NCBI GenBank assembly: GCA_023451855.1
Contig: JAEXXY010000286.1
Coordinates: 1-8,766 of the forward strand
Source of the DNA: Actinomycetes bacterium
GTDB taxonomy: Bacteria; Actinomycetota; Actinomycetes; Actinomycetales; Dermatophilaceae
Reading direction: 5' to 3'
Length of the DNA: 8,766 nucleotides
Both the position numbers and the translations under genes were made by a program. A model generated the notes under the pieces. That model made no database searches and was not told the DNA's origin. It saw nothing but the letters and a program-made list of their open reading frames with translations. Shown one piece after another: positions 1 through 5,288 of this stretch. How positions within the stretch are numbered: the stretch's first letter is position 1; each line of letters begins with the position of its first letter.

Positions 1-1
1 C

Positions 2-166
2 ACCGCCGCCACGACGACGGCGTGGCGGCCCTGGCACCTCGGCGGGCGCGGCGAGGAGAAGGCCCAGCGCCAGCAGGCCCGGGCCGAGGAGCGCGCCCGC
101 CGCAAGGCCGCCAAGGAACGGGCCAAGATGCGCAAGCGACGTGGCGGACGTCCGCGCCCGTCGTGA
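2..166 (+). CDS. 3' end of an unidentified gene (basic, charged C-terminal tail)
   Basis: Only the last 54 codons are visible, ending at TGA 164-166; the gene starts left of the window. The frame is supported by G/C in nearly all third positions and by a coherent composition. A short Thr/Trp/Pro-containing stretch (including WRPWHLGG) leads into a strongly charged, probably helical Glu/Arg/Lys/Ala-rich segment and a basic end (KMRKRRGGRPRPS). Such tails occur at the cytosolic end of many actinobacterial membrane proteins and on nucleic-acid-binding proteins, so they do not identify a family. By analogy with the mycobacterial neighbourhood, where a small general-stress-type membrane protein gene lies near the MgtE-like gene, it could be of that kind, but nothing in these residues proves it. 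The stop lies 18 bases before the next gene. Confidence 0.55.
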   Translation, partial: TAATTTAWRPWHLGGRGEEKAQRQQARAEERARRKAAKERAKMRKRRGGRPRPS

Positions 167-171
167 ACCCA

Positions 172-177
172 TAGCCT
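172..177 (+). promoter_or_regulatory. Candidate -10 element (TAGCCT) placing the transcript start at the ATG
   Basis: TAGCCT fits the TANNNT form of actinobacterial -10 hexamers. Seven bases separate it from the A of ATG 185, the distance expected if transcription starts on the start codon itself. No Shine-Dalgarno-like purine run lies before the ATG, which fits a leaderless mRNA. No convincing -35 hexamer is visible, and the hexamer is a weak match. Confidence 0.35.
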
Positions 178-184
178 TGGCCCC

Positions 185-1489
185 ATGAGTGGAAGCACCC
201 GCGTCTTCGTCGCGCGCCTGACCGGCCTGAGCGTCTTCGACCCGCTCGGCGACCAGGTCGGGCGGGTCCGCGACGTCGTCGTGATGTTTCCCTCCGGCCG
301 CCCCCAGCCCCGCGTCATCGGCCTCGTCGTCGAGGTGCCGGGGCGACGACGCGTCTTCGTGCCGATGACGCGCGTCACCTCCATCGACGCCGGAGCCGTC
401 ATCACGACCGGTCTGGTCAACATGCGCCGCTTCGAGCAGCGCACCAACGAGGTGCTCGTCGCGGCCGAGCTGTTCGACCGGCCCGTCCGGGTCACGACTC
501 CAGAGGCCATCGAGGCCGGGTTCGCCGAGGCCGTCGTCGAGGACCTCGCCATCGAGCAGGGCCCCCGCCGCGAGTGGCTCGGCGTCAAGGTCTTCGTCCG
601 GCAGGTGTCCGGCGTCTCGTCAGCCTCCCGCGCCGTCTCGCGCCTGACCCGGCGTCGCTCCGGCAAGACGATGCTCGTCGACATCCGCGACGTCGTGGGC
701 CTGCACGACCCGGCCGCCGCCCAGAGCGCCGAGCGCCTCCTCGAGACCTACGACGACCTCAAGGTCGCCGACCTCGCCGAGGTCATCCACGACCTCAACC
801 CCAAGCGTCGCGCCGAGGTCGCCGCGGCCCTCGACGACGAGCGCCTCGCCGACGTCCTCGAGGAGCTGCCCGAGGACGACCAGGTCGAGATCATCGCCGG
901 CCTCGACACCGAGCGCGCCGCCGACGTCCTCGAGGCCATGGAGCCCGACGACGCCGCCGACCTGCTCGCCGACCTGCCGCCCGAGCAGGCCGAGACGCTC
1001 CTGCAGCTCATGGAGCCCGAGGATGCCGCTCCCCTGCGCCGGCTGCTGACCTACGACGAGAACACCGCCGGCGGCATGATGACGACCGAGCCGGTCGTGC
1101 TCGGCCCCGAGGCGACGATCGCCGAGGCCCTCGCGATGGTCCGCCGCGAGGAGCTCGCCCCGGCCCTCGCCTCGATGGTCTACGTGTGCCGCCCGCCGCT
1201 CGAGGTGCCGACCGGCCGCTACCTCGGCCTCGTGCACATCCAGCGGCTGCTGCGCGAACCGCCGCACGGCGCGGTCGGCAGCATCATCGACAAGGAGATG
1301 GAGCCGGTGCCGGCGAGCGCCTCGCTCGAGACCGTCACCCGCACCCTCGCGACGTACAACCTCGTGTCCCTGCCCGTCGTCGACGACGACGGGCGCCTCA
1401 TCGGCGCGGTCACCGTCGACGACGTCCTCGACCACATCCTCCCGGAGGACTGGCGTGAGGAGCGGCACGAGCTGGAGGTGCGCCCGTGA
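185..1489 (+). CDS. PRC-barrel / MgtE N-domain / CBS-pair protein without a membrane channel
   Basis: This 434-residue protein corresponds to the cytosolic part of the MgtE magnesium channel. Residues about 5-100 form a PRC-barrel-like beta domain (FDPLGDQVGRVRDVVV), and about 130-170 may be a second barrel half. Residues about 190-290 are an MgtE_N superhelix of short acidic helical repeats (ADVLEELPEDDQVEII and similar), ending in the family motif TAGGMMT (294-300). Residues about 295-418 form a CBS pair. In true MgtE a plug helix and five membrane helices would follow; here the protein stops at 434 with no hydrophobic segment, so it should be soluble. In MgtE these domains bind Mg2+ and gate the pore, and the CBS pair can bind adenine nucleotides, so a sensor or regulator role is inferred. 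The start at ATG 185 is chosen from the adjacent -10-like element and because homology begins at once. Its stop overlaps the downstream DUF1003 gene by four bases, implying co-translation. Confidence 0.9.
   Translation: MSGSTRVFVARLTGLSVFDPLGDQVGRVRDVVVMFPSGRPQPRVIGLVVEVPGRRRVFVPMTRVTSIDAGAVITTGLVNMRRFEQRTNEVLVAAELFDRPVRVTTPEAIEAGFAEAVVEDLAIEQGPRREWLGVKVFVRQVSGVSSASRAVSRLTRRRSGKTMLVDIRDVVGLHDPAAAQSAERLLETYDDLKVADLAEVIHDLNPKRRAEVAAALDDERLADVLEELPEDDQVEIIAGLDTERAADVLEAMEPDDAADLLADLPPEQAETLLQLMEPEDAAPLRRLLTYDENTAGGMMTTEPVVLGPEATIAEALAMVRREELAPALASMVYVCRPPLEVPTGRYLGLVHIQRLLREPPHGAVGSIIDKEMEPVPASASLETVTRTLATYNLVSLPVVDDDGRLIGAVTVDDVLDHILPEDWREERHELEVRP
1474..1478 (+). promoter_or_regulatory. Ribosome binding site (GGAGG) of the DUF1003 gene
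   Basis: GGAGG lies inside the end of the MgtE-like gene, seven bases before GTG 1486. It decides the GTG start for the DUF1003 gene and makes the GTGA overlap a normal termination-reinitiation junction. Confidence 0.75.
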
Positions 1490-2058
1490 GCGAGCGCGCA
1501 GAGCGCCGCGGCGGCGCGCGTTCGGGCCGCCTCGACAAGCGCGACAAGCTCGACAAGCTCGACCAGCCGCGCGAGCAGCGTGCCCAGCTCCTGACGTGGT
1601 CGTTCTCGCAGGAGGCGTTCGGGGTCCTGTCGGAGAAGTTCGCCCGCTTCATGGGCACGGCGCAGTTCCTCATCGGCATGACGATCTTCGTCGTCGCCTG
1701 GGTCGGCTGGAACCTGCTCGCCCCCAAGGGCCTCGTCTTCGACGAGTACCCGTTCATCTTCCTGACGCTGATGCTCAGCCTGCAGGCCTCCTACGCGGCC
1801 CCGCTCATCCTCCTCGCGCAGAACCGGCAGGCAGACCGTGACCGCGTGACCCTCGAGCAGGACCGTGCCCGCGACGAGCGCAACCTCGCCGACACCGAGT
1901 TCCTGACGCGTGAGGTCGCCTCGCTGCGCCTGGCGCTGCGCGAGCAGGCGACCCGCGACTTCGTCCGCTCCGAGCTGCGTGGCCTGCTCGACGAGCTCGA
2001 GGAGCGCGCCTTGATCCACCGCGTCGACGAGCCGGCCGCCCCGCACCACGGCGAGTAA
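1486..2058 (+). CDS. DUF1003 family two-helix membrane protein
   Basis: The 190-residue product matches the DUF1003 family: a first membrane helix at about 61-80 (FLIGMTIFVVAWVGWNLLAP), a short loop with FDEYPF, a second helix at about 90-111, and the conserved exit APLILLAQNRQADRDR. Residues 120-178 are predicted as a long charged helix, probably cytosolic and coiled-coil-prone. Residues 17-26 are a three-step DKR/DKL repeat, apparently a variable linker. The family's biochemical role is not established. The gene begins with GTG inside the stop of the MgtE-like gene (GTGA) with a good GGAGG site, so the two proteins are probably made in linked amounts. In context it could be a membrane partner of the soluble MgtE-like protein, which is inference. 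The TAA stop is followed by an 85-base gap with a hairpin before mrp. Confidence 0.88.
   Translation: MSERAERRGGARSGRLDKRDKLDKLDQPREQRAQLLTWSFSQEAFGVLSEKFARFMGTAQFLIGMTIFVVAWVGWNLLAPKGLVFDEYPFIFLTLMLSLQASYAAPLILLAQNRQADRDRVTLEQDRARDERNLADTEFLTREVASLRLALREQATRDFVRSELRGLLDELEERALIHRVDEPAAPHHGE
1533..1559 (+). repeat. Three 9-base tandem units in the DUF1003 gene
   Basis: CGACAAGC(G/T) occurs three times head to tail. It encodes the Asp-Lys-Arg/Leu repeats in the N-terminal linker. Because units are whole multiples of a codon, copy-number change would alter linker length without a frameshift. Confidence 0.7.
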
Positions 2059-2077
2059 CGGGGCGAGCAACGCCCGC

Positions 2078-2104
2078 CGGGTGTGTCGCGGTAGACACGG
2101 CCCG
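2078..2104 (+). terminator. Hairpin after the DUF1003 gene, possible terminator
   Basis: GTGTC 2083-2087 pairs with GACAC 2094-2098 around the six-base loop GCGGTA. The stem continues through a T-G pair and, past a bulged G at 2100, through CGGG 2078-2081 with CCCG 2101-2104. It begins 19 bases after the TAA of the DUF1003 gene and ends 26 bases before the mrp -10 element. No T-tract follows, which is common in high-GC actinobacteria but leaves termination unproven; it could instead be an operator. Confidence 0.35.
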
Positions 2105-2130
2105 TGGTCGGGGGCCCAGCCGGCGCGACC

Positions 2131-2136
2131 TACGAT
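2131..2136 (+). promoter_or_regulatory. -10 element (TACGAT) for a leaderless mrp transcript
   Basis: TACGAT is a good TANNNT -10 hexamer. Exactly seven bases (GGAGCAC) lie between it and ATG 2144, so the predicted first base of the RNA is the A of that ATG. This decides the start over two upstream in-frame alternatives, GTG 2081 and ATG 2135; the latter overlaps the hexamer. The GGAG just before the ATG sits only three bases away, too close for normal ribosome binding. No clear -35 is seen. Confidence 0.55.
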
Positions 2137-2143
2137 GGAGCAC

Positions 2144-3286
2144 ATGTCCGTCCCCGCACTGCCGAGCCGTGACGCCCTGCTCACGGCGCTGTCGAAGGTC
2201 AACGACCCCGAGATCCGCAAGCCGATCACCGAGCTCGGCATGGTCAAGTCGGTCGAGATCGACGACGCCGGCGCAGTGGCCCTCGCCATCTTCCTCACCG
2301 TCTCCGGGTGCCCGATGAAGGACACCCTGACGAAGGACTCGACGAACGCCCTCCTCGCGGTGGAGGGCGTCACCTCCGTCGACGTCACCCTCGATGTCAT
2401 GAGCGACGAGCAGCGTTCGGCCCTGCGCCAGCAGCTGCGTGGCGGCGCCCCCGAGAAGGAGATCCCCTTCGCCAAGCCGAACAGCCTGACCCGCGTGTAC
2501 GCAGTGGCCTCGGGCAAGGGCGGCGTCGGCAAGTCCTCGGTCACCGTCAACCTCGCGGCCGCGATGGCCGAGCAGGGGCTGCGCGTGGGCGTCGTCGACG
2601 CCGACGTCTACGGCTTCTCGGTGCCGCGCATGCTCGGCGTCGAGCAGCGGCCGACGCAGGTCGACGACATGATCCTGCCGCCCATCAGCCACGACGTGAA
2701 GGTCATCTCGATCGGCATGTTCGTGCCCGGCAACCAGCCCGTGGTGTGGCGTGGCCCGATGCTGCACCGGGCGCTGCAGCAGTTCCTCGGCGACGTCTTC
2801 TGGGGCGACCTCGACGTCCTGCTGCTCGACCTTCCGCCCGGCACCGGCGACATCGCCATCTCGGTGGCCCAGCTCATCCCGACCGCCGAGATCCTCGTCG
2901 TCACGACGCCGCAGCAGGCCGCCGCCGAGGTCGCCGAGCGCGCCGGCTCGATCGCCCTGCAGACCCACCAGCGGATCGCCGGCGTCATCGAGAACATGAG
3001 CTGGCTCGAGCTGCCCGACGGCACGCGTCAGGAGATCTTCGGCTCCGGCGGCGGCAAGGCCGTGGCCGACTCCCTGAGCCGCAGCATCGGGGCCCCGGTC
3101 GAGCTGCTCGGCCAGATCCCGCTCGACACCCGGCTGCGCGAGGGTGGCGACGCCGGCACCCCGGTCGTGCTCGGTGCTCCCGACTCCGCTGCCGGCGTCG
3201 CGCTGCGTGGCATCGCCCGCGGCCTGGCGAACCGGGCCCGCGGCCTCGCCGGACGCTCCCTGGGCCTGTCCCCCGTCGGTCGCTGA
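2144..3286 (+). CDS. mrp: Mrp/NBP35-type P-loop ATPase, iron-sulfur cluster carrier
   Basis: A 380-residue cytosolic ATPase of the Mrp/ApbC (MinD-like) family, which loads or transfers Fe-S clusters to apoproteins. Residues about 8-90 are the MIP18/DUF59 domain with the conserved GCP (Cys56). The ATPase domain begins near 115 with the deviant Walker A motif GKGGVGKSS (124-132), followed by VVDADVYG (150-157), the conserved VWRGPML (201-207) and LLLDLPPGTGD (226-236). The usual CxxC pair expected after IENMS (282-286) is absent; this stretch reads WLELPDGTRQEIFGSGGG, and Cys56 is the only cysteine in the protein. As I recall, the mycobacterial Mrp (Rv1229c) also lacks it. The C-terminal RGLAGRSLGL is typical of actinobacterial members. 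The start follows from the leaderless promoter geometry, and length fits the family. The gene is monocistronic here, facing the ABC operon across a 133-base gap. Confidence 0.92.
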   Translation: MSVPALPSRDALLTALSKVNDPEIRKPITELGMVKSVEIDDAGAVALAIFLTVSGCPMKDTLTKDSTNALLAVEGVTSVDVTLDVMSDEQRSALRQQLRGGAPEKEIPFAKPNSLTRVYAVASGKGGVGKSSVTVNLAAAMAEQGLRVGVVDADVYGFSVPRMLGVEQRPTQVDDMILPPISHDVKVISIGMFVPGNQPVVWRGPMLHRALQQFLGDVFWGDLDVLLLDLPPGTGDIAISVAQLIPTAEILVVTTPQQAAAEVAERAGSIALQTHQRIAGVIENMSWLELPDGTRQEIFGSGGGKAVADSLSRSIGAPVELLGQIPLDTRLREGGDAGTPVVLGAPDSAAGVALRGIARGLANRARGLAGRSLGLSPVGR

Positions 3287-3308
3287 CCCACCCCTCGGAA
3301 GCCCCCGG

Positions 3309-3379
3309 GACGAAGTGCCCACTCGACTGAGGTCTGAGCGTCCGCCCGGGCCCCGACCCGGTCGAGTGGGCACTTCGTC
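3309..3379. repeat. Long inverted repeat in the convergent gap, possible bidirectional terminator or dispersed element
   Basis: GACGAAGTGCCCACTCGAC (3309-3327) is perfectly complementary to 3361-3379. Inside the arms, pairing can continue (T3328-G3360, G3329-C3359, then GGTC 3331-3334 with GACC 3355-3358 around a bulged A3330), leaving a loop of about 20 bases. The element lies 22 bases after the mrp stop and 40 bases past the end of the ABC gene, so transcripts from either side would form the same stem. No T-tract is present. The 133-base gap holds no other clear feature. It could be a two-way terminator or one copy of a repeated intergenic palindrome family. Confidence 0.8.
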
Positions 3380-3419
3380 GCGCCACCGGCCGAGTCCAAC
3401 CGCTCACCCGGGGGCTGGG

Positions 3420-5288
3420 TCAGGCCAGGGAGGCGACCCAGGCTTGGTGCAGACCGGCGAACCGGCCGGACCCCGCCTCGATGAGCTCGCCCGGGGCGCC
3501 GTCCTCGACGATGCGCCCGTGCTCCATGACGATGACCCGGTCGGCGATCTCGACGGTCGAGAGCCGGTGCGCGATGACGATGGCCGTGCGCCCGGCGAGG
3601 ATGGTCTGCAGCGCCTGCTGGACGAGCCGCTCGGACGGGATGTCGAGGGATGAGGTGGCCTCATCGAGGATGAGCACCGCCGGGTCGGCGAGGAAGGCCC
3701 GCGCGAACGCGACGAGCTGGCGTTGCCCGGCGCTGAGCAGCCCGCCACGGTTGGACACCGCAGTCGCGTACCCCTCCGGCAGGGCCGAGATGAACTCATG
3801 CGCCCCGAGTGCCTGCGCCGCCGCCTGGACCTGCTCGTCGGTGGCGTCGGGGCGACCGAAACGGATGTTGTCGGCGACGGTGCCGCTGAACAGGTAGTTC
3901 TCCTGGGTCACCATGACGACCGCTCGGTGCAGGTCCTCGGAGGTGACGCGGCGCAGGTCGGTGCCGTCGAGGCTCACGGTGCCGCCGGTGGGGTCGTAGA
4001 ACCGGGTGGCCAGCTTGGCGAGCGTCGTCTTGCCGGCGCCGGTCGTGCCGACGAGGGCGAGGGTCTGGCCGGCGGGGACCGTGAGGTCGAGCTCGGGCAG
4101 GACCGCCGTGCCCGGCACGTACTCGAACCGGACGTGCTCGAAGCGCACCTCGCCACGCGCGTCGAGGAGGGGCACCGGGTCGGTCGGCTCGGGCACGTCG
4201 GGCTCCTCCTCGAGGACGCCGGACAGCTTCTCGAGCGCGGCGGAGGCCGACTGGAAGGTGTTGTAGAACTGCGAGATCTCCATCATCGGCTCGAAGAACT
4301 GGCGCAGGTAGAGCAGGAACGCCGCGAGCACGCCGACCGTGACCTCGCCGTGGTAGGCAAGATAGCCGCCGTAGAGCAGCACGACGCCGATGGTGATGTT
4401 GCCGATGAGCCGGATGCCGGGCATGAACCACGCGACGAGCCGGAACGCGACGAGGTTGGCCTGCCGGTACTGGTCGTTGACGTCGTCGAAGATCTCCTGG
4501 TTGCGCGGCTCGCGACGGAAGGCCTGGACCGCGCGGATACCGTTCATGGACTCGACGAAGTGGACGATGACGAGCGCGACCTTCTCGCGGGTGGCGCGGT
4601 AGCTGCGCGCCGACGCCTTGCGGAACCAGTTGGTCAGCCAGGCGAGGAACGGGCCGCAGAGCAGGGCGACGAGGCCGAGCTTGACGTCGAGGACGAGCAG
4701 CAGCACCGACGTGCCGACGAGGGTCAGCGCCGCCGTGACGAGGCCGTCGAAGCCGGTCTCGAGCATCTCGTAGATGGCATCGACGTCGGAGGTCTGCCGC
4801 GAGATGACCCGGCCGGAGGTGTAGCGGTCGTGGAAGGCCGGGCTGAGGCGCTGGAAGTGGCGGAAGACCCGGCGGCGGATCGACAGGAGGATGTCCTGGC
4901 CGATCCGGCCCGAGCGCACGAGGAAGAGGTTGCGCGCGACCGCCTGCGTGATCGTCGCGAGGAGCACGAGCCCGACGATGGCGAGCAGCGGCCCGAGGTC
5001 GTTCGAGGCGCTGATCGGCGGGATGCCGACGTCGATGCCCTCCTTGACGAGGTACGGGATCGCGAGGCGGGCCGCGTTCTCGACGACGACGACGACCATG
5101 AGCCAGCCCAGGGCCCGGCGCCATGGCCGGAGCACGTCGGACAGCAGCCGACGCGACCGTCCCGCGAGGCGGGCGGAGGTCTCCGCCGTCAGCTCGCCCT
5201 CGATCTCGTCGGACGCGACACCGCGCCAGTCCTGCGTCGCGGTGGTGGTCGCGGTGGTGGCCGAGGTGGTCGTGGTGGGCGTGCTCAT
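3420..5288 (-). CDS. ABC exporter half-transporter, consensus-Walker-B subunit of a heterodimer
   Basis: A 622-residue fusion of a six-helix type IV exporter membrane domain (about 55-340) and a nucleotide-binding domain (about 380-615). Visible motifs are Walker A GTTGAGKT (414-421), Q-loop Gln462, signature LSAGQ (518-522, Ala replacing the first Gly), Walker B VLILDE with catalytic Glu543, and switch His574 (IAHRLST). It therefore supplies a complete Walker side but an altered signature. Residues 4-17 are a Thr-rich low-complexity stretch. It starts at an ATGA overlap with the upstream ABC gene, with GAGGGGG seven bases before the ATG, so the two are almost certainly a heterodimer in the plasma membrane. 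Substrate cannot be read from sequence; relatives move drugs, lipids or peptides, and a similar mycobacterial pair (Rv1272c/Rv1273c) is linked to lipid transport. The reading frame stays open upstream to 7073, but that extension lies over the other ABC gene and is not coding. Confidence 0.93.
   Translation of the reverse strand: MSTPTTTTSATTATTTATQDWRGVASDEIEGELTAETSARLAGRSRRLLSDVLRPWRRALGWLMVVVVVENAARLAIPYLVKEGIDVGIPPISASNDLGPLLAIVGLVLLATITQAVARNLFLVRSGRIGQDILLSIRRRVFRHFQRLSPAFHDRYTSGRVISRQTSDVDAIYEMLETGFDGLVTAALTLVGTSVLLLVLDVKLGLVALLCGPFLAWLTNWFRKASARSYRATREKVALVIVHFVESMNGIRAVQAFRREPRNQEIFDDVNDQYRQANLVAFRLVAWFMPGIRLIGNITIGVVLLYGGYLAYHGEVTVGVLAAFLLYLRQFFEPMMEISQFYNTFQSASAALEKLSGVLEEEPDVPEPTDPVPLLDARGEVRFEHVRFEYVPGTAVLPELDLTVPAGQTLALVGTTGAGKTTLAKLATRFYDPTGGTVSLDGTDLRRVTSEDLHRAVVMVTQENYLFSGTVADNIRFGRPDATDEQVQAAAQALGAHEFISALPEGYATAVSNRGGLLSAGQRQLVAFARAFLADPAVLILDEATSSLDIPSERLVQQALQTILAGRTAIVIAHRLSTVEIADRVIVMEHGRIVEDGAPGELIEAGSGRFAGLHQAWVASLA
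5239..5277 (-). repeat. GGT/ACC-rich low-complexity DNA encoding the Thr-rich N-terminus
   Basis: Two 12-base near-copies (GCGGTGGTGGTC, GCGGTGGTGGCC) and a degenerate third unit on the + strand encode the Thr/Ala run at residues 4-17 of the second ABC subunit. It is a trinucleotide-type sequence able to vary in length without a frameshift. Confidence 0.6.

Noticed and set aside
185..1489. Calling the first complete gene a magnesium transporter MgtE
   Set aside because: The protein ends right after the CBS pair with no hydrophobic segments, so it cannot form the channel on its own.
2081..2143. GTG 2081 as the mrp start
   Set aside because: The added residues (MCRGRHGPWSGAQPARPT and on) do not look like the family and overlap a hairpin and the TACGAT promoter box. 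Leaderless ATG 2144 fits better.
1219..2550. 443-codon - strand open frame opposite the MgtE-like, DUF1003 and mrp genes
   Set aside because: It crosses three well-supported genes and two gene boundaries and shows no domain.
1805..3373. 522-codon - strand open frame opposite mrp
   Set aside because: Low-complexity shadow frame running over mrp, the DUF1003 end and the inverted repeat. The + strand genes have recognisable domains.
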